Source of the DNA: an uncultured Clostridia bacterium
GTDB taxonomy: Bacteria > Bacillota > Clostridia > Christensenellales > UBA3700
Direction: 5' to 3'
DNA length: 64,000 bases
NCBI GenBank assembly: GCA_937880755.1
Contig: CALGRX010000023.1
Location: 8,580 to 72,579, forward strand
Each line of letters opens with the position of its first letter. Positions within the stretch are counted from its first letter, which is position 1. Positions 9,321 to 18,048 of the stretch are shown piece by piece. The position numbers were made by a program, and so were the translations under genes. Below the pieces are notes generated by a model. It made no database searches. It saw only the letters and a list, made by a program, of their open reading frames with translations, and was not told the origin of the DNA.

Positions 9321-10340
9321 TTAGATTTTGTTGTTATTTATCATATATTCCGCAATTTGAACGGCGTTGCTTGCAGCGCCTTTGCGGATATTGTCGGCTA
9401 CACACCAGATGTTGCAACCGCTCTCTACCGTATCGTCGATACGAATACGTCCAACGTAAACTTCGTCGTGACCGGTAGCGTCCTTAGGCATAGGGTACTT
9501 GCAATTGGTGTCGTCGTCGATGACGATCAAGCCCTTTTGACCTCTAAGAGCCTCGATGATGCCTTCTCTGGTGCAAGGCTTGTTAAACTCGAGGTTTATA
9601 GATTCGGAGTGAGAGTTGAGTACGGGCACTCTGACGGTAGTTGCCGTAACCTTGATAGTTTGGTCCCCCAAAATCTTTTTTGTTTCCTTGATCATCTTTT
9701 CCTCTTCTTTGGTATAGCCGTTAGGCAAAAATACGTCTATTTGAGGAATGAGGTTGTTGGCGATAGGGTAAGGGAACTTTTTGGTTTGATATTCTTCGCC
9801 GTTGACGAAAGCTTTTAGTCCGTCGAGCAAGTCGTTGTAACCTGCTACGCCCGCACCGCTCACCGCTTGATAAGTGCTGTAAACTACACGCTTAAGACCA
9901 TACTTTTCGTGGAGTGGCTTGAGCGCAACCATTGCTTGAATGGTAGAGCAGTTAGGGTTGGCGATGATACCGCTATTCCAATCAATATCTTGAGGATTGA
10001 CCTCAGGCACGACTAGTGGGACGTTTTTGTCCATTCTCCATTGGCTGGAGTTGTCGATAACCACCGCGCCTTGGCTAGCGAAGATAGGAGCGAACTTAGC
10101 GCTCACGCTTCCGCCTGCGGAGAAGAGTGCTATATCAACCTTATGAGCCTTGACGTTGTCCTCGGTCAATTCGATGATTGTGTGAGGCTTGCCCATGAAG
10201 TCTATGGTTTTTCCTGCGGATTTGCTAGAAGCAAACAAATAATAATTGTCTACAGGCAGTTGTTTTTCGGTCAAAACTTCCAAAAACTTGTTGCCTACCA
10301 TGCCCGTTGCGCCAACTACGGCGACGTTATACTTTTTCAT
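9321..10340 (-). CDS. asd: Aspartate-semialdehyde dehydrogenase Asd
   Basis: NADPH-dependent reduction of aspartyl phosphate to aspartate semialdehyde, feeding lysine, threonine and methionine synthesis. The 339 aa have the N-terminal Rossmann motif (VAVVGATGMVGNKFLEVL), the catalytic cysteine in ANPNCSTIQAMVAL, and the C-terminal NAVQIAEYMI. The start is the ATG at 10340 behind AAAGGAGAT; upstream in-frame codons fall in the leader. It is the first gene behind the lysine riboswitch, so lysine is likely to repress it. Confidence 0.96.
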   Translation of the reverse strand: MKKYNVAVVGATGMVGNKFLEVLTEKQLPVDNYYLFASSKSAGKTIDFMGKPHTIIELTEDNVKAHKVDIALFSAGGSVSAKFAPIFASQGAVVIDNSSQWRMDKNVPLVVPEVNPQDIDWNSGIIANPNCSTIQAMVALKPLHEKYGLKRVVYSTYQAVSGAGVAGYNDLLDGLKAFVNGEEYQTKKFPYPIANNLIPQIDVFLPNGYTKEEEKMIKETKKILGDQTIKVTATTVRVPVLNSHSESINLEFNKPCTREGIIEALRGQKGLIVIDDDTNCKYPMPKDATGHDEVYVGRIRIDDTVESGCNIWCVADNIRKGAASNAVQIAEYMINNNKI

Positions 10341-10380
10341 TTTTATCTCCTTTGTGGGTCGTCCCCATAATATTATATAC

Positions 10381-10416
10381 AAAAAATGCAGAAGCTTGTT
10401 AAACGGAGCTTCTGCA
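10381..10416 (-). terminator. Riboswitch-controlled intrinsic terminator upstream of asd
   Basis: Minus-strand hairpin TGCAGAAGCT/AGCTTCTGCA followed by six T residues, placed between the lysine aptamer and the asd ribosome binding site. It is the expected expression platform, forming when lysine is bound. Confidence 0.85.
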
Positions 10417-10600
10417 ATAGATAACGAATGGCAAGTATCACAGCTTTTAGTGCTCCATCTATCAGATGACAGTCATAAGGCTCTTAACCTTATGCCCAGC
10501 AATATACCCTTGCAAGAGAATATACGCTTCGGCGAAATTTCCTTTGACGGCGTCCTTGCAACGTACTTCCGCTACTAATAAATCTCGCGCCTCTACAAGC
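10417..10600 (-). promoter_or_regulatory. Lysine riboswitch (L box)
   Basis: Read on the minus strand, the leader contains the L-box landmarks in order: GTAGAGGCGCGAG near the 5' end, ATTTATTAGTAG, AAAGGAAATTTCGCCGAAGC (the conserved AAAGG...GCCGAAG core), then CTGGGC and GACTGTC closer to the 3' end. It is followed by a terminator and then asd-dapA-dapB, the standard regulon. Boundaries are approximate. Lysine binding should favour the terminator and shut the operon down. Confidence 0.87.
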
Positions 10601-10607
10601 TAAGGAG

Positions 10608-10637
10608 ATAATACCACAATATATCGGTTGGTGTAAA
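10608..10637 (-). promoter_or_regulatory. Promoter of the lysine-riboswitch operon
   Basis: Minus strand TTTACA at 10637-10632 and TATTAT at 10613-10608 with an 18-base spacer. This places the transcript start near 10600, just ahead of the aptamer. Confidence 0.6.
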
Positions 10638-10733
10638 GCGATTTTGACGGGTTAAATTATTTTTATTTGAAATAATGTTGATATTGTCGCTAATTTGTTG
10701 TATTATAATATAAATTCGGTTTTAGGAGAAATT

Positions 10734-11711
10734 ATGTCAACTGTAGATATTGCGTCAAAACTAACGATTGCCAAAGACTTGAGTCCCGCAGGTAGAGATA
10801 TTGCCTTCAAGGGTAGAATTGCTCAAGTTTTTGCTACTCTCAAAAACAATATTACCAAGATGATAACGGTCAACCTTATGGTTATGTTGTTTGCCTTGCC
10901 ACTCATTGCCGTGCTGTTTATCTATATGCCAATCAAAGAGACTACTGCTATTGAGGGTATGAATTTTAGCGGAGGACTAGGCATCGGATATGCTCAAGTA
11001 GACGATACAATCAAAGGCGCGCTGACAATATATTCGCTTAGACAAAAGTTTATTTTGTTTGCCCTCACACCGGGACTTATGATAGCTTCTATCGGCATAT
11101 GCGGCGGATATTATTGTTGCCGTAACGCATTGTGGGGCACTAAGCTCAACGTTTTCCGCACGTTTTTTAGAGGCATAGCCAAGAGTTGGTACAAGTTTTT
11201 GGTAACCTTTACTTTCTTGGGGCTTTTGGGCACGGGTTTTTTGTACACGATATTCGAAATGCTCAAACAAACTACCGCTTACGGTGCGGCAGGCGCAGGC
11301 TTGTGGGTGGCTGTAATTGCTTGCGGGCTGCTGATTTTGGCAACGCTCGTATTTACCTTGATGTTTTTACCGCTTAGCGTCAATTATTCTTTCAAATATC
11401 GCGACGGTATCAAAAACTCTATTTTGCTATGCTTGATAATGGGCTTGGTGGGACTTATCGTTATTGTAGGACTTAGTGCGCCAATGGCGTTGGTATTTTG
11501 GGGTATAGGCAAATATATCGTATACATCTTCTTGCTTATCTTCGGATTTTCGCTATATACCTTGTTTGCGCTTTCTTTCGGACAATACGTGTCCGACGGC
11601 TTTATAATGCAGTTGTATTATAGACAACTTCAAATGGCGCAAAAAGAACAACTCAAAGCACAAAAGCAAGCCAACAAAAACAAGAACAAAAACAAAAAGG
11701 GCAAAAGATGA
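10734..11711 (+). CDS. Polytopic membrane protein, possibly YesL/DUF624-like
   Basis: 325 aa with about five to six hydrophobic helices (MITVNLMVMLFALPLIAVLF, FILFALTPGLMIASIGICGG, FLVTFTFLGLLGTGFLYTIF, LWVAVIACGLLILATLVFTL and more) and a Lys/Asn/Gln-rich tail ending KNKKGKR. The segment GGYYCCRNALWGTKLNVFRTFF recalls the YesL/DUF624 group, where a helix pair precedes a conserved amphipathic stretch, but I cannot confirm it. AGGAG at 10723-10728 selects the ATG at 10734. The stop overlaps the next gene as ATGA, so the two are coupled. Confidence 0.7.
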   Translation: MSTVDIASKLTIAKDLSPAGRDIAFKGRIAQVFATLKNNITKMITVNLMVMLFALPLIAVLFIYMPIKETTAIEGMNFSGGLGIGYAQVDDTIKGALTIYSLRQKFILFALTPGLMIASIGICGGYYCCRNALWGTKLNVFRTFFRGIAKSWYKFLVTFTFLGLLGTGFLYTIFEMLKQTTAYGAAGAGLWVAVIACGLLILATLVFTLMFLPLSVNYSFKYRDGIKNSILLCLIMGLVGLIVIVGLSAPMALVFWGIGKYIVYIFLLIFGFSLYTLFALSFGQYVSDGFIMQLYYRQLQMAQKEQLKAQKQANKNKNKNKKGKR

Positions 11712-12424
11712 ATTGCTATTCGGTGCTTGCAAAATATTACGACGTGTTGATGGGCGACTTTGACTATGACGGTTACGTCGCCTTTCTCAAAAGCTTGCTT
11801 AGCGGTGAGGGCGTGGATTTGTGTTGCGGTACGGGCAATATTGCTATCGAACTAGCCGATTATTGCACTATGACGGGCGTAGACTTTTCGTCTCAGATGC
11901 TCAACGTGGCTACTGAAAAGGCTCGCAAGGCGGGCAAAAGGGTAGTTTGGGTCAACCAAAGCGTTGAGGACTTTGCACCCTCTCACCCCGTTGATTTCGT
12001 TACGTGCGTGTGCGACGGTTTCAATTATCTCGACAGCAAGACGCTCGCCAAGACTTTAGACAAAATAAGCGGCTACGTCAAGGTGGGCGGAAAGTTGGTC
12101 TTCGACGTGTCCAGCAGTTACAAGCTACGCGAAGTCCTCGGTGACAACACCTTTTGCGAAGATTACGATGATATAACTTATATTTGGAACAATACTTTCA
12201 ATGAAGACGGCGAGTGCGTAGAGATGCAGATTAGCTTTTTTGAAAAGCAAAAGGGCGATACGTATCTGAGAATTGACGAAGAACATACTCAATACGCACA
12301 CGATACGCAAGACATTATCAATCTACTAAAGGAGAAGTGGAGCGTACAGGTTTACGATGCCGAGGGTATGGCACAGCCTGTAGAACGAACTCAACGAGTT
12401 TTGTTCGTAGCTACTAAGAAATAA
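11708..12424 (+). CDS. Class I SAM-dependent methyltransferase
   Basis: 238 aa, a compact Rossmann-fold methyltransferase. Motif I is GVDLCCGTGNIAIEL (about residues 35-50), followed by TGVDFSSQML and FVTCVCDGFNYL, the order seen in methyltransferase_11/25-type small-molecule enzymes. The C-terminal half (YIWNNTFNEDGECVEMQISF, DEEHTQY) matches the family of YcgJ-like or putative tRNA/lipid methyltransferases common in Clostridia. The substrate is unknown. It starts in an ATGA overlap with the membrane protein and ends one base into hslO. Confidence 0.85.
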   Translation: MNCYSVLAKYYDVLMGDFDYDGYVAFLKSLLSGEGVDLCCGTGNIAIELADYCTMTGVDFSSQMLNVATEKARKAGKRVVWVNQSVEDFAPSHPVDFVTCVCDGFNYLDSKTLAKTLDKISGYVKVGGKLVFDVSSSYKLREVLGDNTFCEDYDDITYIWNNTFNEDGECVEMQISFFEKQKGDTYLRIDEEHTQYAHDTQDIINLLKEKWSVQVYDAEGMAQPVERTQRVLFVATKK

Positions 12425-13281
12425 TGGATATAATCAAGAGAGCGATTTTATTTGGTGGCAAAGCGTTGGTGAGCGTTATGGACACTACCGACGTGGCGCG
12501 TACCGCTAAGAATATTCACGGATTTTCAGCCCCCGTCACTCGTGCTATGGCAAGATTTTTGACGATGGGAGCTTTTATTTGTTCGACATTCAAGAGTAAG
12601 GGAGATAGGCTTACCGCAATCATTCAGTCGGATAGAGAGATAGGCAAAATGGTAGTTTGTGGTGAGTGCGGAGGCTACGTTAGATGTTATTGCGACAATC
12701 CAACGGCTTTGGCGGACGTAAAGGGCGCTTCGGTTGCCGAGGTGGTAGGCAACGACGGACAACTCAATATCATCAAAGATTTGGGGCTCAAAGAGCCTTA
12801 CAACGGACTTACGGGACTTGTAAGCGGCAATATCTCTCACGACTTTGCATATTATTTTGCAGTGAGCGAGCAAATCAACTCGGCTATTGCCTTGGGTTGC
12901 AATCTCGACGACGAGGGCGAAGTTGCGGTGAGTGGCGGTATTATCGTACAACCTATGCCAGGGTGTGAAGAGGAGATTTTGGTTATTCTCGAAGATATCG
13001 TGGGCAACTTTACCGACGTGGCAGGTTTGCTTGCAAGTCATAGTCCGGAGGAAATCATTGACTATTATTTTGGGCATTTTGATATAGAATACTTGCCCGA
13101 CGTTTTCCCAAGATATCAATGCGTTTGTTCGAGAGCGAAGGCTGTAGAGATGCTCTCAGCCTTAGGCGAAAAGGAAGCCTTAGAGGTAATCAAAGAACAA
13201 GGAAAAATAGAGATTAAGTGCGATTTTTGCAATTCGACTTACACTTTTGACGAAGAGGACGTCAAGGAAATTTTTAGATGA
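12424..13281 (+). CDS. hslO: Redox-regulated chaperone Hsp33 (HslO)
   Basis: A cytoplasmic holdase activated by oxidation. The 285 aa have the N-terminal chaperone domain (GFSAPVTRAMARFLTMGA, IQSDREIGKMVVCGECGGYV) and the C-terminal zinc site that works as the redox switch: CVC near residue 236 and CDFC near residue 268, the CXC-X(27-32)-CXXC pattern of active Hsp33. The start overlaps the preceding stop (TAATG), and its own stop overlaps the next gene as ATGA. Confidence 0.95.
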   Translation: MDIIKRAILFGGKALVSVMDTTDVARTAKNIHGFSAPVTRAMARFLTMGAFICSTFKSKGDRLTAIIQSDREIGKMVVCGECGGYVRCYCDNPTALADVKGASVAEVVGNDGQLNIIKDLGLKEPYNGLTGLVSGNISHDFAYYFAVSEQINSAIALGCNLDDEGEVAVSGGIIVQPMPGCEEEILVILEDIVGNFTDVAGLLASHSPEEIIDYYFGHFDIEYLPDVFPRYQCVCSRAKAVEMLSALGEKEALEVIKEQGKIEIKCDFCNSTYTFDEEDVKEIFR

Positions 13282-14960
13282 TACGATATCCTAACAAAGC
13301 CAAAGACTTGATGAAACTTGCCGTAAGCTGTATGGACGACGTGGACTATGCGGGCGCAATACGCTTTGCCTACGATGCCCTTGCAATAGAGCGTGATCAA
13401 GACAAAAAGCAAAGCATATATTATTTTATTGCCGAGTGTTACACGTTGGAGGGCGCCGAAGAGTATGCCGTTGAGACTCTTGCCAAGGTATTGAGTCGCA
13501 ACGACGAGGCTTTGCAAGCTTACGTATTGATGATAGCGGCTTTGGCGCATATGCAAGCCGACGCGTCTACAATAGGTTATTATATCGCACAAATGGCACA
13601 AATAGTGGCAAGATACGGCGTCAAGTCTGACAATGAGTTGTTTTTGTTGTGCAATAAGGGAGGTGTCCAAATTGACAAACAAACCTTCAAATCGGCCCTA
13701 AGCGGTGATTTTCCGCGACGACCTCGTCTGCAAAACGCTGACGATAGAGCGAGAGAAATTATACATACTGCTAGAGAATACATTTTAGAGCACGAATATG
13801 ATAATGCGTTAGAAACATTGCATACGATTGAATTTAAGGGATTGTCAAATGCTGTAAAAGTGGAAATATTCAACGACGAATGTCTATGCTATATGGCACG
13901 TGGCGAGATTGAGACGGTGCAAAATATAGCGCAAACAGTGCTCGAATTGGACCCAAATGACGTGGAAGCGTTGATGGTCAAATATATGCTTAGTATAGAA
14001 CACGATGAAGAAGATATTGCCCGTCAATGCGTGGAGCGCATAGGGCAAGTCGACAGCTTGACGGACGAACAGATGTCCAAAGTCTATTCGATGCTATCCT
14101 TGGATGACAAATATCAAGATATAGTGACTATTGCAGATCGGCAACTTAGGTATTGTCCCGACTGTTACGTATATAACAAGTGCAAGGCGTTGGCGCTGTA
14201 CAATCTAGGCAACGTCAAGGCTTGCAAGAAGATATTTGCCGATTTGGCTAGGCTCTATCCCGATATGGCGGGGGCAGAACAGTATCTATACTTTTTGGAA
14301 CAGCACGCAGGCGACAATAACAAAATTACCGACGACTGTTATCTGCGACCGCTACATTTAGAGTGGCAAGGATTAATCGACGATGTCAATTCTCAAAACG
14401 TGCTTGACGAATTCGGTAGAGTGGACAAAAAACTTGCTCTTGCAATAAGATATCTTGTAAGTAGAGAGTTTGACGGCGACTTACAAGCTCGAAGCATCAA
14501 AAAACTGACGGATACGGGCGTGTATGCATTGGAAGAATATTTATATTCTTTGCTAATCAAATACGACGTTTTACCTATCTGCAAAAGTGATATAATATAT
14601 AGGTTGGCTTTGGCAGGTCGTAAGAAATACGCCATAATGCAAGATTTCAAATTTTGCATTGTAAGATTTATGGGTAAAGGACGATTGGATAAGTACAATC
14701 TCACTTGTCAAAAGGCGTATTATAGGGCTTGCTCCTACGCTGCATTTTTGGGTCAAAAGGCGATAGATCAGTTGGGCGAAGCCTTGGAGGTAGTTTGTGA
14801 GCTTGCGCGAGAGAAGAGCGTTGCGCTGAGGTCGGCAAACTGTCTGTCTGCAGTGCTTATAAGCTATGCTTTCCAAAGGCCGATAGAGGCGTTGCACCCC
14901 GACGTAGAATATAATATAGACACTTATCTCGACTATTGTCACAAGTTGTTCGACAACTAA
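13278..14960 (+). CDS. TPR-like helical repeat protein, function unknown
   Basis: 560 aa, almost entirely helical. Repeated 34-residue-like units are visible in the first two-thirds, for example MDDVDYAGAIRFAYDALAIE, LETLHTIEFKGLSNAVKVEI, AQTVLELDPNDVEALMVKYM and CKALALYNLGNVKACKKIFA, with the A/L/Y spacing of tetratricopeptide repeats. No signal peptide, transmembrane helix or catalytic motif is evident, so it is likely a cytoplasmic scaffold. It overlaps hslO by four bases (ATGA), implying co-translation with the chaperone. Confidence 0.7.
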   Translation: MIRYPNKAKDLMKLAVSCMDDVDYAGAIRFAYDALAIERDQDKKQSIYYFIAECYTLEGAEEYAVETLAKVLSRNDEALQAYVLMIAALAHMQADASTIGYYIAQMAQIVARYGVKSDNELFLLCNKGGVQIDKQTFKSALSGDFPRRPRLQNADDRAREIIHTAREYILEHEYDNALETLHTIEFKGLSNAVKVEIFNDECLCYMARGEIETVQNIAQTVLELDPNDVEALMVKYMLSIEHDEEDIARQCVERIGQVDSLTDEQMSKVYSMLSLDDKYQDIVTIADRQLRYCPDCYVYNKCKALALYNLGNVKACKKIFADLARLYPDMAGAEQYLYFLEQHAGDNNKITDDCYLRPLHLEWQGLIDDVNSQNVLDEFGRVDKKLALAIRYLVSREFDGDLQARSIKKLTDTGVYALEEYLYSLLIKYDVLPICKSDIIYRLALAGRKKYAIMQDFKFCIVRFMGKGRLDKYNLTCQKAYYRACSYAAFLGQKAIDQLGEALEVVCELAREKSVALRSANCLSAVLISYAFQRPIEALHPDVEYNIDTYLDYCHKLFDN

Positions 14961-14971
14961 AAGGAGGGAAA

Positions 14972-15643
14972 ATGATTACCTTAGAGGATGTAAAAAACAA
15001 CGTAGAAATTCAAGCGCTAATCAAGGCTTCCAACCAAGTGTTGGAGTCAATGGATTATACCGAACACGGCTTGCGTCACGCGGGCTACGTGTCGTGGACC
15101 AGCGCAATGATACTCGAAAAGTTGGGTTATGACGTGCATATGCAAGAGCTTGCCAAGATAGCGGGCTACGTGCACGATATCGGCAACGTCATCAACCGTA
15201 AGGCACACGGCGTAAGCTCGGGCATTTTGCTGTACAATATACTCAAAAATATGCAGATGCCGTATGATGACATTTGTACGATATGTTCCGCCGTAGGCAA
15301 TCACGAAGAAGAGATAGGCTACGTGGTCAATCCTATATCTGCAGCACTTGTCATCGCCGATAAGAGCGACGCTCATCGTACAAGAGTCAAGAGAATAACG
15401 CAAGGCGACGTTCACGATATAGTCAACTATTCTATAATCAAAAATATCGTGCTGGTAGACGGAGAAAAAAAGATAATCAGCGCCAAGTTTTATATGGACG
15501 AAACCTCGTCGGTTATGGACTACCTATCAATCTTCCTCTCTCGAATGATTATGTCGGAGAGGGCGGCGCAATACCTTGGTTGCACCTTCAAGCTGTATAT
15601 CAACGACGTAGTTATCAATACTCCAAAAAAATTGTCCGACTAA
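14972..15643 (+). CDS. HD-domain phosphohydrolase
   Basis: 223 aa. The HD metal-binding pattern is present: H in YTEHGLRHAGYVSW, the HD pair in AGYVHDIGNVINRKAHG, a further H in AVGNHEEEIGY, and a distal D in LVIADKSDAHRTR. HD proteins hydrolyse phosphate esters of nucleotides or cyclic dinucleotides; the substrate is not readable. The ATG at 14972 follows AAGGAGGG; an in-frame codon at 14936 inside the preceding gene has no ribosome binding site. Last gene of the 10734-15643 operon. Confidence 0.82.
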   Translation: MITLEDVKNNVEIQALIKASNQVLESMDYTEHGLRHAGYVSWTSAMILEKLGYDVHMQELAKIAGYVHDIGNVINRKAHGVSSGILLYNILKNMQMPYDDICTICSAVGNHEEEIGYVVNPISAALVIADKSDAHRTRVKRITQGDVHDIVNYSIIKNIVLVDGEKKIISAKFYMDETSSVMDYLSIFLSRMIMSERAAQYLGCTFKLYINDVVINTPKKLSD

Positions 15644-15700
15644 AACAAGTTTGATAGTATTATTTTTGCAAGGATATAAGGTGTAGCCGTAAGCTTGACC

Positions 15701-15795
15701 GAGCTGACAAAAGTGTCAATCTGCAACGAACAAATTAGCAAAAAACTCGATACGTATCGAGTTTTTTTAGTTTTTCCTGAGTGTTTTGTCAGCTC
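15701..15795. repeat. Nested inverted repeat around a terminator
   Basis: GAGCTGACAAAA at 15701-15712 and TTTTGTCAGCTC at 15784-15795 form a perfect 12-base inverted repeat enclosing the terminator at 15740-15768. The unit is 95 bases long. No obvious target-site duplication flanks it. It could be a long-range RNA stem, an antiterminator or a remnant of a small mobile element. Confidence 0.55.
15740..15768 (+). terminator. Rho-independent terminator, probably bidirectional
   Basis: Fully palindromic: ACTCGATACGTATCGAGT flanked by A6 on the left and T7 on the right. It ends the HD-protein operon. Confidence 0.85.
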
Positions 15796-15855
15796 TATCG
15801 GACAAATAGACAAATAAAAATATATCGCTAGTCATACACTATATCCGAGGTGTAT

Positions 15856-16812
15856 ATGAAGACGTTTAGGACGGCAATGCTATACGTGGGAGCTGTTATA
15901 GGCGCCGGCTTTGCTACGGGTAAGGAGATAGTGACGTTTTTTGGCGGCAAAGGAATAGTCAGTGCGATAATTGCGGGACTATTGTTAGGCGTATTTTGTT
16001 CCGTGTTTTTGTTGTGTGGAAAAATTAATTGTTTTGCTATTTTGCCGTCATTGGCGTCTGCACTTTTACAAACAGCTCTTTTTATCAGCACGGCTTTGGT
16101 GTACCTATCTATGTGTAGCGGAGCTAGCCAAATAGTATTCGATGCTTTCGGTATAAGGGGAATGGGGTTGATTTTGGGTGCAATCACTTGTTTCGTTATG
16201 CTACGACAAGATTTTCTTGCCCACGTCAACAGCTTGATAATAGTGGCGGTAGTGTTGATGATGTTGTATTTTTTGAGGGAAGCAACGCCTTGTCCGTTGG
16301 GCGGGGTAGGAATATTGAGAATTTTGCAGTACTGCGGGCTCAACGTTATGTTGGGTGGCTACGTGGTGAGTGAGGAAGGAAAAAATATGAAAGGTAGACA
16401 AATAACCTTAGCGGGCGTTTTGTCGGGCGGAGTGCTGGCATTGATGCTTGCCGTCGGATATGCGATATCCAAAGACAACGCCCGCGCGCCTATGCCGGTT
16501 TTCGAGTTTGCCAAAGCGCACGGGTTGGGCGGGGTTTGTTCGGTAATAATACTTGGCGCGATCATCACGACGATGTTTGCTTGCGCACGCGCTCTTTATA
16601 CCAAAATCTCAATGATATCGGCAAAGAAGCTGATAGCTGTATTGCTAGTATCGGTATTGTCGATAATAGGCAACTTTTTGGATTTTGGTTGGTGCGTCAA
16701 GGTCTTTTTCAACTTCGCGGGTTGCTTAGGCGTAGTTTGGCTGATAGTCGCCGTGGCGTGCTTGTCGATAACCATGGCAAGGAAGGGTGATAAGAAAACG
16801 AGAGCGAACTAA
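15856..16812 (+). CDS. YkvI-like membrane transporter
   Basis: 318 aa with about ten hydrophobic helices. The opening AMLYVGAVIGAGFATGKEIV is the glycine-rich first helix shared by YkvI family proteins, which are relatives of the amino-acid/sodium symporter (APC/LeuT) fold. The substrate is unknown. The ATG at 15856 follows GAGG; a GTG at 15850 overlaps that site and is less likely. The stop at 16812 is followed by an AT-rich gap with a short direct repeat and then pgsA. Confidence 0.8.
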   Translation: MKTFRTAMLYVGAVIGAGFATGKEIVTFFGGKGIVSAIIAGLLLGVFCSVFLLCGKINCFAILPSLASALLQTALFISTALVYLSMCSGASQIVFDAFGIRGMGLILGAITCFVMLRQDFLAHVNSLIIVAVVLMMLYFLREATPCPLGGVGILRILQYCGLNVMLGGYVVSEEGKNMKGRQITLAGVLSGGVLALMLAVGYAISKDNARAPMPVFEFAKAHGLGGVCSVIILGAIITTMFACARALYTKISMISAKKLIAVLLVSVLSIIGNFLDFGWCVKVFFNFAGCLGVVWLIVAVACLSITMARKGDKKTRAN

Positions 16813-16857
16813 TTAGCAAAATATCGCTTTTTTGTTCAAATCCTAATTATCGTCAAG

Positions 16858-16893
16858 ATATCAACTCTATCAATTGAGAATATCAACTCTATC
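16858..16893. repeat. Short tandem direct repeat
   Basis: ATATCAACTCTATC occurs at 16858-16871 and again at 16880-16893, a 22-base period. It lies between the YkvI-like gene and the pgsA promoter. A GGCGCA/TGCGCC hairpin follows at about 16925-16951. Role unknown; possibly a binding site. Confidence 0.5.
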
Positions 16894-16983
16894 TCCGACG
16901 AGATATAGAAGTCATTTTTTAGTTGGGCGCATTCAAATTATATAGTGCGCCTTATAATAATTAAAACGAGTATAATATTTTGC

Positions 16984-17012
16984 TTGAATATTGCACTTTG
17001 CTATGATATAAT
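16984..17012 (+). promoter_or_regulatory. Promoter of pgsA
   Basis: TTGAAT at 16984-16989, a 17-base spacer and TATAAT at 17007-17012. The gene starts at 17038 with its own ribosome binding site. Confidence 0.75.
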
Positions 17013-17037
17013 ATAATCCAAATCCGTGGAGGGCAAT

Positions 17038-17760
17038 ATGAAATTTAGCAAAGAAGACATATTTACCATACCCAATATTCTCACTTACGTCAGGATAATT
17101 TGTATTCCGTTTTTCGTATGGATGATGATCGAGTACTATCTCGACAGACAAGCCACCCAATATCTATGGGCGGGCTTCGGACTATTCGTCTTTGCGTCGA
17201 TTACCGACGTGGTGGACGGCTATATTGCCAGACACTTCAACCAAGTCAGCGATATCGGCAAGGTGCTAGATCCAATCGCGGACAAGGTTTTGCAATGTGT
17301 TGCACTCATAATGCTGGTATGTTTACTACAAGGCGTATATTTCTTATTTATGGCTTTGCTCATAGTCAAAGAAGTTTTTATGGCAATATCTTCCAGATAC
17401 TTTATGGTCAAGAGTAAGAGCCAAATCAACCAACAGTCCAACAAGTGGGGCAAGGCGGGCGCAACTATCAACTTTATAGGCATAGTGCTTGCGTTCATAG
17501 TTCCGCTCAAGGACGTTGCGGGCTACGAATGGGCAAGATTAATTTACGCAGCCGACGTAGGCATTTTGTCTGCGGGAATGGTACTTGCAGTCATAGCCGC
17601 AACTCAATACACGATTAGATATTCTAGAGATTTGAGAAGACTGCGCGAGTCGGGAGCGCTTGACGACAACGCGCTGGGTAGCGTGGACGTCGTAGACGAG
17701 CAATCTGACAGCGAGCCAAAGTCCGACTCGGATATAGATCAAAAGTCCGACAATGTTTGA
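17038..17760 (+). CDS. pgsA: CDP-diacylglycerol-glycerol-3-phosphate 3-phosphatidyltransferase
   Basis: Makes phosphatidylglycerophosphate, the committed step to phosphatidylglycerol, in the membrane. The CDP-alcohol phosphotransferase signature D-x2-D-G-x2-A-R-x8-G-x3-D-x3-D is complete (DVVDGYIAR, then G in DIGKVLDPIADK, about residues 58-84). Several transmembrane helices follow, and the tail after residue 205 is Asp/Ser-rich (DEQSDSEPKSDSD), which is unusual for PgsA. The start at 17038 follows GGAGGG; a GTG at 17026 is the ribosome-site region itself. The 3' end overlaps a small membrane protein. Confidence 0.92.
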   Translation: MKFSKEDIFTIPNILTYVRIICIPFFVWMMIEYYLDRQATQYLWAGFGLFVFASITDVVDGYIARHFNQVSDIGKVLDPIADKVLQCVALIMLVCLLQGVYFLFMALLIVKEVFMAISSRYFMVKSKSQINQQSNKWGKAGATINFIGIVLAFIVPLKDVAGYEWARLIYAADVGILSAGMVLAVIAATQYTIRYSRDLRRLRESGALDDNALGSVDVVDEQSDSEPKSDSDIDQKSDNV

Positions 17761-17962
17761 TTGGTTGCAATTCAGTCCCGAGAGATTATCTAACCCGATT
17801 ATTATAGTCGCTATATGCTTGGCTATCGTCGGCATGGCAGGGGTGTTATATTTTAGCGGACAGCTAAAGAGGGGCAATAACGGCGCAAAGACGACGGCGA
17901 TAGGCGTCGTATCTACGATAATAATGCTGGTAGGAGTACTGCTTGCGGTAATCGTCGCCTAA
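17753..17962 (+). CDS. Small membrane protein, unknown
   Basis: 69 aa with two hydrophobic helices (PIIIVAICLAIVGMAGVLYF and TTAIGVVSTIIMLVGVLLAV) joined by a short basic loop QLKRGNNGAK. It overlaps the 3' end of pgsA by eight bases, which is typical of translational coupling. No family is recognised. The coupling suggests a membrane role alongside PgsA, but this is inference. Confidence 0.6.
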   Translation: MFDWLQFSPERLSNPIIIVAICLAIVGMAGVLYFSGQLKRGNNGAKTTAIGVVSTIIMLVGVLLAVIVA

Positions 17963-18048
17963 ACACCTAACTAACACAACTTTATTTAGGGCTTAGCCCA
18001 AAAATACTATTATACAAAAACAACACAACCGCAAAAGAGGTTACGAAT

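Noticed and set aside
16858..16893. Two 14-base direct repeats as the start of a CRISPR array
   Set aside because: Only two copies with an eight-base gap; no spacers and no cas genes.
17963..18048. Possible T-box leader before valS
   Set aside because: Only 86 bases; no AGGGTGGNACCGCG core, specifier stem or terminator.
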